64,000 nucleotides of DNA. Source: Bigelowiella natans CCMP2755 (taxonomy: Eukaryota > Cercozoa > Chlorarachniophyceae). Shown in pieces: positions 38,911 to 49,620 of the stretch. A model generated the notes under the pieces. That model saw only the letters and a list, made by a program, of their open reading frames with translations. It was not told where the DNA came from and ran no database searches. Every line of letters begins with the position of its first letter. The stretch's first letter is position 1. Location: positions 52,501 to 116,500 of the forward strand of contig ADNK01001131.1 of assembly GCA_000320545.1 (NCBI GenBank). Direction: 5' to 3'. The translations under genes and the position numbers were made by a program.

Positions 38911-38999
38911 AAAGCCTTGGAGGACAGAGTCTCAGATTGCACCACATTTTCAAGACGCACGGCCCTAGATCCTTCGTACACTCTGATGATGCATGACAT
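35299..38999 (-). CDS. ALKBH1: ALKBH1-like AlkB-family 2-oxoglutarate/Fe(II) dioxygenase
   Basis: AlkB homologues remove methyl groups from DNA or RNA; ALKBH1 acts on tRNA m1A and DNA 6mA. Well-phased 3' exons: 37503-37456, 37266-37177 (AAIVNFYPYDGSMGGHVDD), 36857-36797 (VSVSLGCAAVF), 36438-36371 (EPTAIFVNSGDAVIM), 36123-36079 (GHSRLCFHGVPRILE), 35983-35919, 35724-35700 and 35391-35299. The iron ligands are H and D of GGHVDD and H of CFHGVP; the RxxxxxR pair is RINMNVR. Upstream pieces are 38703-38556 (GLYIIKNALSLQEQLFWAKRA), near 38140-38090 (DSEFYKLRW) and near 37930-37880 (ASLGYHYDWTQRLYH), plus a likely N-terminal exon starting about 38999 with a poly-Ser run. Joins in the 5' half are only approximate. 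A 53-bp triplication sits on one exon boundary. Confidence 0.85.
37063..37216. repeat. 53-bp tandem triplication spanning an exon-intron boundary
   Basis: Three copies at 37063-37115, 37116-37168 and 37169-37216 (the last truncated) appear identical by eye. Each contains, on the minus strand, the end of the ALKBH1-like exon encoding HVDDAEMTLDYPI plus its splice donor (CCAATA/GTAATA). Copies two and three on that strand lie in the intron if the first donor is used. Confidence 0.9.
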
Positions 39000-41528
39000 G
39001 GCATGGTATGGCACGTGAACGACGATGTTAAACACTTCATTAAAAGGTAGTACTACAACCAACCACCGTGAACAACCGACGACAAACAATTAGCAGCATG
39101 CGCAATGAAGAACAAATATATTGGTAGGTAGGAGGACTGCAGCTTAAATAATACTACATGTATGGACAACCGAGAGAGATCTATAACGTTGGAGAAATCC
39201 GTTTTCCTTCGCTTTTTATCCTTCCCCTTGAAAAGTATGTTTTGACAACTTAGCTATTTTTGTAGCATCGCAAGGGATATCAATCATCATTTGAGTGCTG
39301 CTATTCAGGCAAATCCTCTATAATAACACACACACGCCGTATCATTAACCTTATATAGCCTGTATCGTTTTTCAGCAATACGAAATAAATTCGTCGCCGC
39401 CGCCTAGGAAAAATAAATGTAGTATCAGAGATTTTCCTCAGCCTGCCTTCATCTATTTTCCTCATGTCCATGCATGTGTTGTGGCCTTCTTCGAAATTCG
39501 AATATCAAGCATATGTATAGGCTATGATTGTACCCCTCCTGCTTTATTTTCGGGTTTTCCCTTATCGGAAGAAGCATCATCTCGACTTGCTTTGTCCCTC
39601 CTCCTGAAGCTGCTGCCAAGCTCCATTGAGCTTTGAGGGCAGCTACTAAAACGCAGTTGGTTTTTGTGTTGCGACATGGAAATTCATGCAAATTTTTTAT
39701 TCTTGTCGCAATGATGTGTCAATCATCCGTCGTTCCCGGAAGAACGCGAACGAATGCCGACGGCAACCAACCACTCGCAATGATGATCTCGTTCACGTTG
39801 ATGAAGCTCTAGCAATTTGCTGTCATCAGCGAAGGACAAAATTGCAGACAGGGCAACAGATTCCCCTTTCTGAGCGAGTCTGATTGGCCAGTCTGGTCAG
39901 TCTTTTAGCTCTTCGGCGATGCGGTGTTCTTTGATTGAATTGCGATCATCCGCCTCGGCGCCGGCGCTTGGGGCGTGAATTCCAGTCCCGCACCAAATCC
40001 GCACCAGAGCTGTGCACGAATGAAAAGGACAATGAAACAAAATTTAGAACATTCACACGGAGACTTCATGCAACTCTGCTCTGCACTGCTAGACTGAATG
40101 CCAAAAAAAACGATGTTTGTTGTTGTGGATCGAAAAAGTGATGCGGATTGCTCTGTGCTCTGTGAAGTGCCGTGGCAATGCCATCACGCACAATCCCACA
40201 TCGCTTGGTCGATGACAGGCACCTTGAAGGCACATTTTCCTGAAACGCGAACAAACAAATTGCAATGGAGCTTCAGAGCTAGAGAGTGATGCAGTGCAAC
40301 GTGCACTGCTAGACTGGTGCGGAGCAGGCAGTCGATCCACCGGTCCAGACAGTCCAGCAGTGCCGCCGGCCAAACATCCCGCCAAAGCTCGTGCGTGTGC
40401 AAGGGTGACGATTTCCATCTGTGTCAGCTAGTCAGGCTTGCAGGCTGCACATTGCATTGCATTGAACACTCATCCCACGATTTGAGATGATGCGTCACGG
40501 GTGCCGTGCACATCTTCTGTTTTGCTCATTCACGAACTTCTCCAGTTCCCTAGTTCTTGCTAGCTTGCATGTGCACATTCTTGTCAGCGGTCTGGCCGCG
40601 CCACCCACGATCAAGGAGCTGTCGCAGCATGCGCACGTCCACTCGTGCTGCACGCTAGCACGCTGCGCTGCGCACATGCGCATGGAAGTTCTCAGAACTT
40701 CGGGAATCTTCGAGAAGCTTCGAGAATCTTCCAGAAGCTTCGAGAACATTCCGGAAGATTCGAGAATCTTCCAGAATCTTCGAGAGCGTTCCGGAAACTT
40801 CGGGAATCTTCCAGAACACTCGAGAGAATTTTTCGAGAGAATTCTGGAAGATTCTCGAATCTTCGCGAATGCGCCGCGAATGCGCCGGAACCCAACATGC
40901 ACATGCATGCAGCGCAAGTTCTCAGGTCATCAGAATTCAAACGCACACGAGACCGCGTGTTGACACTTGGTGACATCAACAGCACAGTCCCGCGCACAAA
41001 AGCTAAGCAGCTACCGCAAGCCCGCTAAAAGGTTATGAGGAAAAATTCTGGCATGTCGCGCGTTGGCATTGTGACTCATTCCAATGATTCGTCAACTCTC
41101 TAGCTCTAGCTCTGCATGTTCATTCACGTTTGGAATGCTAAAATGGTGTGCTAGCGCGCGTGATCTAGCTAGCTAATGATCCTAGGACAGACGACGATTG
41201 TGCGATCTCTCAGTCATCATTCTAGTCATTGACGTCACAATGCTAGAATGCAGTCTAGCAGTGTCTAAAGTCAAGTGCGCACAATGGCGTGCATGCGTTC
41301 AGCTAGCCACAGTAGCAGCAGCTATGTGACACATTGCATGTCTATCATAGCTTGCACAAGCACATGTACGTGAGCACACCACGCGGTCGAGATATGCATG
41401 GCATGTCAATGTCTAGATGTAGTGAATCGAAGGCTGAAATGGGACACACTACTACTGTGGCACAGCAGGATCATCGGTTGGTCGACACTAAGCTACTCCA
41501 ATGAAAAAAAGATGGTATTCGAGTCATG
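39000..41528. other. Gap between ALKBH1-like 5' end and SAC3 3' end
   Basis: The part next to ALKBH1 (39000-39690) is plain, moderately AT-rich sequence with one unassigned minus-strand ORF (39449-39691, 80 codons). From about 39700 the sequence becomes GC-richer and shifts to GCATG, CTAG and GCTAGC words, especially 41090-41410, at the 3' side of SAC3. A long TTC/GAA array occupies 40699-40869. I see no supportable gene. Confidence 0.5.
40699..40869. promoter_or_regulatory. Giant heat-shock-element-like array (alternating TTC/GAA, 5-bp period)
   Basis: Heat shock factor binds inverted nGAAn units, and typical elements have three to six. Here, from 40699 to 40826, 26 consecutive units alternate TTC and GAA at exact 5-bp spacing (TTCnnGAAnnTTC and so on), with only three one-base deviations. 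After a 3-bp phase slip, eight more units run from 40832 to 40869. A looser lead-in (GAAGTTC, AGAACTTC) starts at 40685. Because TTC and GAA are reverse complements, several frames stay open on both strands. I treat those ORFs as by-products. It lies about 1.7 kb upstream of the ALKBH1-like start and about 0.7 kb beyond the SAC3 stop, so the target is unclear. Confidence 0.7.
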
Positions 41529-42786
41529 TCATTTTTCAATCCTGGTGTGGCTCGAATAATAATCATCTAGACGATTACTCAAGCAATCTAATCTTGATAT
41601 CCGTTGTGACTCCATGCGCTTTGCCTCTTGAAGTTGAGTCCGTGTGTCTTCAAGGAGATCTTCTAAAGCATCCCATTGAATCTCCCTCTCCAAGGGGTCC
41701 AATGAAGGTTCCCATGGCTTTTTCAGCTCGTCGTCCCTTTTTTTCGCACGCTTGCTCATGTTCTCCTGTTCGCCAATAATAGAAGAAACTTTACGTGTTC
41801 CTGCTGCTGCTGCTGCTGCTGCTGCTGCCAAATGTCCCGCTTCCTGCTTTCGCTTCTTTGAACGTGGATTGTGATTCTTCCTCTCTCCTTCATATTTAAT
41901 TGCTCCAGTCTTAGTTTTAGGTGCAACAACAACTGTTGTTATCCTTTTGGTGATCGCATCGACTGTTTGTGATATAAGGGATGCAGCAGATACCAGTGAG
42001 TACACTGTACCTAGAGAGGATGAGTCATTGTTGTATAATTGCCTTGACATGCTACAAATCGCTGCATCGAGCTTCTTCTCAGCCATAGTTTTGGCATCGT
42101 CATCCTCCCCATCACCCTCATCATTCTTAGATGATGATGATGCAGCTAGTGTTAATTGCTTTGCAATACCATCGAGCCAGGCGTTTATGGAATGGATTTG
42201 TTGTTTCGTCGTAGCACGAATCTCACGGAGACCTTTGAAGTTATCAGCGAACTCGAATTCTGTACCGACGACTTGTGTCGGCACAACAGAAGACAGTGGT
42301 GGCCATGTGTCAACCACATCCATTAGCCCTTTCTGCACAAGTTTTGTCCTGAATTCCTTAATAGTTTCAGAATAGATCTGAAGCCATTGGTCGCAGGTAT
42401 TGTAGTAGTAGAGACGATATCGCCAGCTAAGTTTTTCAACGCATTTGCGAATACAGTCACGCAACGTACTCACGACGGGAAGTGGGTTTAGAGTTGTTGG
42501 ATAACGCCTCGAGTTCTTTGCCAACCAAGTCACGTGCTCTTCGAGTAGAAGGGAACTATCTTTCGTAGGATATAAGATCCAAGTCTTCTTCTTTTCATCC
42601 TTCTTCTTCTTCATGTAATACTCAGCACCAGCTTGCTCCCTCTCATGCACGACACACGGCAAGGCCAGTATCCTAAACGCACCAATGCTCTCCCTTTCTC
42701 TTTTTGAAAGGCCGTCCAGAAGAATCTCACGTACTTTTTCTTTGACAACTCTTTTCTCATTCTCCCGGAAAAAACTTGGTACCTGT

Positions 42787-42822
<36 letters not shown>

Positions 42823-45355
42823 GAAAAGATGATCAAATCCATGATTATGGTGATGATGATGATGATGATAATGGATTCCTTTATCATAAACATTGCAACA
42901 ATTACATACACTACAGGATTAAAACAAACAAAGCCAACAGCAGCAGTAGCTGCATGTAGAAGAAAAGGAAAAAGGAGGAGGAGGAGGAGGAGGAGGAAGG
43001 GACCTGACAAATAACTAAAATAGGGAACTTCGAAGCTGATACTGGTGCTGCTTCTGAAGGTGTAGTCACTGACTTAAGCATCTGGATAAATTGTTTCTGA
43101 ATTCTCTTCTTTGTTGAACAAGAAAGCTTCTCTTCGTCAAAAACGAAAGGGACTTTCTGATTCTTGCTAATATCATCATTCCTTTGTCCCAGTGTGCTCA
43201 CCTGTAGATAAGTTGTAAAATTTCTTATAATGATGATGATGGGTTTATTAGTATTATCATCCAACAGCACCAGTGTAGAAAGAAAAGACTTATACTCTTC
43301 TGTTTACTGCTGCTGCTGCTGCTACTACTACTACTACTACTTCCCATGGTACTGATACCTTGTTACATTCATTCTTTTCATGCAAATTGATCATGGGATA
43401 GAGAAGAAGAAAAGAAGAAAAAGAAAGAAATCTGCCCAATGTACATGTGCAAAAAGAAAAACAGTATCATTTCAGAAAAACTGGCACGATTTGATCGCCC
43501 TTTTTTTCATTTTGGTGGATGCTTTTCTTCCAACAAATGGAGAATATCATCATCATCATCATCATCATCACCACTAATTTCCTTTCTAAACTAATATGAT
43601 TACTACAACTATGTAGTAGAAACCAACCGGCAGTCCTTCAAATAGGAAGATCCCAGCATGAACACGGCGATATTCATCTCTACTCACTGGAGGGAACAAT
43701 GTCGTCCTCGTCATCATCGAGCTGGTATTAGTTGGAGTAGGAGGAGGACTTGTATAATTTTGAGGATGAGGATGACCATCAGGAGGAGGAATCTGCTCGT
43801 CTTCTCCCTGATCATTTTGGTGGAGAGTATGCAGTGCTGGAACATTGTAGACATGAGCATTTCCTCCTCCTCCTCCTCCTCCTTCTTCTTCTTCTTCTTC
43901 TTCTTCTTTTTGTTCTCCATTCCGTTCATCAATAAGCACCGTGGAATGGAAAATCACCTTCTTCTGCTGACTCAAGGAGGAGGAGAAGGAGGACCAGCAC
44001 ATGCGGCGAAAACTTGGATTATTCGTTGTTGTAGTTGATGTTACGTCATAATGTATATCCAAGGCTCTCCACACCCTTGCAGTGCCATTCGAGGTACCCG
44101 TCACACCAAGCTTAAGAAAGATCCATCGACGGAGCTCATCAGTACCAATCAGATCATCATCATCATCATCCTCATCTTTGTTCATGCCGTAGTAGTAAGA
44201 AGAAGAAGAAACCGAAGTTGTGGCACCACAGATTACCAAATCAAAGAACACGTCAATGAATGATGATTTCTTTTGCAGGTCTGTCTCCTCGAAGTATCTT
44301 AAATTACGCTGGATTATCGCTTCTGGTGTAACTAGAGGGATTATACCATTACAATCTCCTCCTATTCTCGTTCTTCGTTGTCGTTTTCTTGTTCTCCTCC
44401 TTCTTACCATCATAATCGGGTTGTTGTTTCTAGTAGTCAACTCGACCAAACGGTGAGGGTGATGGTGATGGTGGTGATGTTCTTCTCCTTCTCCTTGTTC
44501 TTTTTTTTCTTCATCTCCTTCTTCCTGCTGCTGCTGCTGCTGTATCTTTCTCCTCATCATCCTTTTAACCCCACCATCAATACTATTACTACTACTACTA
44601 CTACTACTACTACCACTACTATGCTCTTTGCCTCCTCCTCCACCTCGAGTTTTTCTTCTTCTTTTTCCTGTGGTAAGCAGATTGTATATTGTTTCAACTT
44701 CCGTAAGTCCTGATAACACTGTGCTCCTTCCACCATAGTTTCGAGTGAGTGCTGAACGATTGTTAAGAATCCTTTGCTTTGATGCTTTGGTTTCTTGGGC
44801 CAAATACCTCATAACATGCCAATAAGGAAACATGAGAAATCTATCCGCAGCTGATGCCATTTTCCTTAAACGTTCCAGATGTTCTCTTCGACGCCTTTGT
44901 TGTTCCTTGTTCTTCCAGAATACCACACCATTATAGAGCCGCTCACACGTATTTTCCTGTGCGATCCGAGCAAGATTTCGCCATTTATTCTCTACGAGGT
45001 GTTGTCGTCTCTTTTCTTTCTTTTTCCTTTCTCGAATTTGGTTCTCTCTGTGCTGCCTCGCCTTTACAGCTTTTAGCCTTTCTTTCCGTCGTTGTTCTAG
45101 CTTCCTCTGCCTCTCTTTTTCTTCTTCTTCCTGGCGTTTGAGTTTTCTTCGGCGAGCCTCTTCCCTTTTTTTAGTCTTCTCCTCTTCTATTCTCCTTCGC
45201 TTCTCCTCCTCCTCTGCCTCTCTTTCTCTCCTCTTTCTCTCCTCCCTTTCCTCCTCCTCCTCCTTCTTTTTCCTCTCCACAGCAGCATGGCGTTGTCCAG
45301 GAGTCTAATAGGTCAGATCATAATTATACCATCATATACGAATATGTCTAATGTA

Positions 45356-45395
<40 letters not shown>

Positions 45396-45684
45396 GAAAG
45401 AGAGAGAGAGGGGATACATAAAAAGAGGATAGTCAAACACTTTCTCGCTTGAGCACGAATGATCATTATCATTTTTATCATTATTATTAGTAGTAATATT
45501 TGTTGTCGTTGCTGCTCACGTAAAAATTAACGTGCTGTGATGATTCCTTCCAACAAAGCAAGAAGGAATATGAGATGTATTCTTTACTCATTTTGTGCGT
45601 GTATTTGTTGTTTGTTCTCCACTAGTACCAAAACCAACAACTCACGTTACTCTACTTCCTCCTCCTTATTCATTCCATCACATA

Positions 45685-45723
<39 letters not shown>

Positions 45724-47503
45724 AAGATGTCACCGCTACTGCCAGATTACTAAGCGACGCTTTTTGTGAAGAAGAAGAAGAGGAGGAGGAGGAGGAGGAG
45801 GCTGAAAGTAGGAAGTTCCTGATCCTGACTTGTTCTTGTTTCTGAAAGCTGGTGTGGATAGGGTCCTTTGTAGCATTCCATATTTCACTCCATGTCATGC
45901 CTGAAATCTTGTTCTCTACGATCGATTCCTTCGTTCGATCCATTTCTGTGAAATTAGCAGGTTCTGCTTGTGACATTTTTGCCTTCGGAATTTGGCTGGT
46001 AGGGCCAATTTCTAGAGGCACTGAGTTGGCTTTCAAGAAGTCAGTGGTTTCAGAATTTCCATCAAATCCATATAGTTTTGTTAGGTGTGCAATGGCTACC
46101 GAGCCTCCTCTATACCCATTTCTCGATAAATAGAGAAGATTATAACGTATTTCCGGGAAGCTCTTACAGAGAGCCAGCATTTGCAGGACTGTAACTTTCT
46201 TTCTCAAGCACTCAAAGAACTTAATAAAATTTCCCTCAATATAAAGTTTTTGGAGTTCTATGACAATCTTGATGAAAGGCGAGGTTCTGAGGTAGGAGGG
46301 TATCCTGTCGTACGTGAAGTGGAAATCTCTTCGATTCAGAAAGTCATAGAGCAGCTCATACGAATACACCTCTGCTGACATTGGTGAAATATGGCCAGCA
46401 TCCACACAGTCGTTGAATGGACCATAAACCTTTTCCTTATTGCTTGCGTGTACGTTCCCATAATTTTCAAGTCCGATGCCAAAATAGTCGAACATCACGT
46501 AAAAACGATAGCAACGTACAGCGATTTCTATGCTGCCATAGGGAAGTTTCTGAGGAATCAAATCGTTAATTATTGACCTCACTCGATTGTCCAGAAAAAT
46601 GTATAATTCGTTCGGATCTCTGGGTTCGCCATCAGGATAGGTTTTCGCACTGACAACACTTTCACCACTTAAGTAGTTTAAGCACCAATGTAATATATGA
46701 GGGGGGCGGATCCGTTCTGGATGTGTAACTTCTGCACCAGCATCAGAGCGATAGTAGTACTTGACGCATGTATCATAGTCGGGAGTGGAACGATGATGAT
46801 GGCCTCCTGCTGCTTTAGTAGAGACTACCTCATAAGGAGAAAGCTTGTTTGTTGCTGCCCTTAAATTACACTCTTCCTTGTGACACATCCTTAGCAGCTT
46901 TCCTACTATTGCCTCACCTTTTGTCGCATTTGGTATCCCATGATCTCTTGGAAGTGGGGGGGGAGGCCCGGGTACATAATGACCTATTCCTTTGTTCCTC
47001 CTCCTCGACATCATAATTGCATTCTTCTCATCAGGAATTCCTCCTCCATTCGTCATATCATAACTCAGTACTGCGTTTTGAAATCGTAGCTCTCTTTTTT
47101 TCAGGACATCTGGATCTTGGGATATCGACGACGACGAGGAGGAGCTTGATGTATTGTAAACAGACTTTTTCTTCTTTATTGAAATTACACGTTTTTTCTT
47201 GTTGTTCTTCTTTAAGGGTCCTTTGGATAGCGTAGTCTCGTCATTATCTTGTTGTTGAAGCATGAATGCGTTATTCGGATATTTCTCCTCGTAGTTCGCA
47301 TCGTAGCCCGCTGTATCATCCTCGTAGTAGTTGTCGCCGTACCCAACCCCATCACCATCACCATCATCATATTTTTCGTCTTCGATATCTTTGTATCCGT
47401 CATCATTGTAGTCATAGCCGTTCTCGATATTTTCCTGATCGCCACCATCACCGCCATAATCATTCCCCCAATCTTGCTCTGTTTGTTGCTGCTCTTCCCC
47501 ATG

Positions 47504-47538
<35 letters not shown>

Positions 47539-47767
47539 ATATTTTCTTTTTGAAAGAAGGAACATAGCTCCCTTTAAATGTGCCTCCATACTCAAGCGAG
47601 TTGGCATTATTATCCATCTTGCTTATTATCCCCTTTTTATTATTATTATAATTAAATCCGGTGGGCTGCTCGTCGTCGCCTTGCTGGTCACTATTTAGAG
47701 AAGCAGCAGCTGGTGGGTTAGCTTCAGCTTTCTTTGGTAGATGCTGCAACCGGAGTTTCTGCTCCAT
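41529..47767 (-). CDS. SAC3: SAC3/GANP, scaffold of the TREX-2 mR export complex
   Basis: SAC3/GANP (MCM3AP) couples transcription to mRNA export at the nuclear pore. Four exons in phase, 47767-45686, 45304-43628, 43201-43004 and 42782-41529, give about 1,736 residues. Exon 1 has acidic and Asn/Asp-rich low complexity, then the SAC3/GANP/THP3 domain: HPERIRPPHILHWCLNYLS, FLDNRVRSIINDLI, VRCYRFYVMFDY, LLYDFLNRRDFHF and KKVTVLQMLALCKS. Exon 2 opens with an Arg/Glu/Lys coiled coil (CID-like) and ends in RRVHAGIFLFEGLP, as in GANP's C-terminal region. Exon 4 is helical with a nuclear basic patch. Two upstream in-frame ATGs exist (to 47821); 47767 (MEQKLRLQ) is my choice because the upstream segment is hydrophobic and odd. 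Poly-Gln, poly-Gly and poly-His runs are coded by long triplet tracts. Confidence 0.88.
45358..45391. repeat. (AT)n microsatellite in SAC3 intron
   Basis: About 17 AT units lie in the intron between SAC3 exons 1 and 2. Confidence 0.9.
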
Positions 47768-47821
47768 TATCAAAGCAATTATGTAAAAACATGTCAGACA
47801 ATTGTATAATATCTGATGCAT

Positions 47822-48069
47822 ACTCTTCTCAAAAAAATGCAGGAGTTTCGATTTAAAAATATTAAACGACGTGTATGAAACATACTCCTGCTAAAGTAAC
47901 AGGTGTAGATTTGCATCATACATTAAAATGCCGGCGTTCAAATTTTCCTCCTCCTCCTCCTCCTCCTCCTCATGCTTGAAATATGATGACAACATGTCGT
48001 AACGGAAGGGAAATTGATGCTGCTACTGCTGCTAAATCATAATATGTCGAGTCGAGCAGGTACTACAAT
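47822..48069. other. Short gap between SAC3 and the CCCH gene
   Basis: This 248-bp tandem gap has a GAG-repeat stretch and no CTAG-class sequence. Part of it (about 48020-47895, minus strand) could be an extra 3' exon of the CCCH gene: HQFPFRYDMLSSYF, then poly-Glu and a stop. Confidence 0.35.
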
Positions 48070-49237
48070 TCATATAACTTGGCAAACCTTTCCATTCATA
48101 TTTCTGCCGTTCTTAGCTGCCTTCGCAGCTGCTTTCTGGGATTTCATGTTGACGAAACAAAGCTTCTTCTTGCGTAATATCTTGACAGAATGGACGGGTC
48201 CAAATTTAGAGAAGTGTTTTTGTACATTATTCTTATTCAGTGCTGGCACGTCTGCCCCTTTGATCAGGATGGTTTTCCCTAATGCTGCCGCTGCTGCTGC
48301 GCCAGTCTTTTGCCATGGTTTAGTAGAGACCCCTCCACCACTACCACCTTTCCCACCAAAAATTTGCTGTTTTTTTGAATTGCCTTGTCCTTTATCGAAT
48401 GTGCTGAACATCCCACTCTGCTTTTGGATCATATCCCCAGATCCTCCTCTTCCAACGTGTCTAAAATTGCAACTTGCCCCCTTATTACAATTCCCGTCCT
48501 TGTAGTATTTGCAGATTTTATCGCTCTTCTTCTTCTTCTTCTTCTCTTCGCCTGTGTTACCATTGCCCATCATCATCATCGCCTCTTCATCATTGTTTCC
48601 CTGACTAGCTCTGGAGAAGAAACCACCTGCAGTAGCATCTTCATCGTAGTCGTCATTATTCGAGGAGTTCCAATTGTGGCCAGTAGTGTCAGAAACCATC
48701 TCACTACCGCTACTGACATCATGAGAGTGTTTGCACTTATCTCCAAATTTGCAATTTCCATTCTTGAAAAATTTGCAGAGGATCTTCTTGCTTTGGCTGC
48801 TGTACCACACATTCAACTCATCAATCCAGCTATACAGATTATAAATTCGAATTTTTCAGTCCTCTCTGTGGTAATATTTAATATGTTTCCTGACCTGTTT
48901 TGTTTAGCACTGGTTCTATCAAAAAAACTTAGGCCATGAGAAGATTGAGGATCAGAGGAACCCATTCCTTTATGATTCCCGATATCATGAGAGAACTGGC
49001 ACATATTTCCCATTTTACAATTTCCAAATTTCTTGAAAAATTTACAGAGAATATGCTTTCTGTTTTGACGTCTAAAACACACAAACAATGTAAATTTGTA
49101 CCTCTTAAAACGATTTTAATTTTAGCTCACCCATTCTTTCCGTCGTTCTTCGAGCCACCAAAGAATTCGTTAAAGCGTTCTTGTTTTTCTTCACCACCAC
49201 CACCATCATCATCACTGGCGTTGGAAGAGAAGAACAT
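48070..49237 (-). CDS. Triple CCCH zinc-finger protein with an RRM-like domain
   Basis: Three exons, 49237-49131, 49071-48895 and 48829-48070, give 347 residues in phase. There are three CCCH fingers: CKFFKKFGNCKMGNMCQFSH (C-x8-C-x5-C-x3-H), CKFFKNGNCKFGDKCKHSH and CKYYKDGNCNKGASCNFRH (both C-x7-C-x5-C-x3-H). They are followed by an RRM-like segment with RNP2-type ILIKGA and RNP1-type KKLCFVNM. Together these suggest a nuclear RNA-binding protein. Linkers are Gly/Ser- and Asn/Asp-rich. The annotated end is a read-through after NMNGK. An alternative donor there joins in phase to an ORF at about 48020-47895 ending in a Glu run, so the true C-terminus may differ. It is divergent with EXO1 (383 bp between starts). 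I do not recognise a specific orthologue. Confidence 0.8.
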
Positions 49238-49620
49238 CAATCAACCGTCAGCCGTCAGCCTGCAGCCTACCCCGCAGCCGCTTGAGCCGCTGGATGAATA
49301 TTGTTTCTTTTGATCTTCTTATTGCGGTCAGTCAGTCAGTCACATACCAATACACGTATTACGTCGTTTGCGCATCCATGTGCTTGTCGCAAAGGGAAAA
49401 TCTTATATGATCACGAAAAGGACAATTCTGCTCTGGATTTGGCTAGGGCGACAATACGGCGGGTATTCTGTCTTTCTCAGTGCCAACCAATTCCTAACAT
49501 CCTCCCGCCAAAATGTTTAGAATGTTGTCGTATGCAAAGAATTCCCTTTGTTTTGTGCCTTTCTGTCTGTCTCCGAGGAAAAAGAAGAAGGAGAACGAAC
49601 AACAAGCCGCCGATCAAGCA
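49238..49620. promoter_or_regulatory. Divergent intergenic region (CCCH gene / EXO1)
   Basis: These 383 bp hold both promoters. A stretch immediately upstream of EXO1 (49513-49620) is open in frame with its start, but the family-conserved MGINGLL at 49621 fixes the initiation codon. No CTAG-class words and no certain motif. Confidence 0.45.

Noticed and set aside
40487-41028. Overlapping 100-150-codon ORFs on both strands across the TTC/GAA array
   Set aside because: TTC and GAA are reverse complements and contain no stop, so many frames stay open. The peptides are repeats of SRxF/LRE-type words created by the array, not a gene family.
41529-42662. The 377-codon minus ORF read as a stand-alone gene
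   Set aside because: Its frame continues upstream to an acceptor at 42783 and chains in phase to SAC3 exon 3 (43201-43004), so it is the last SAC3 exon.
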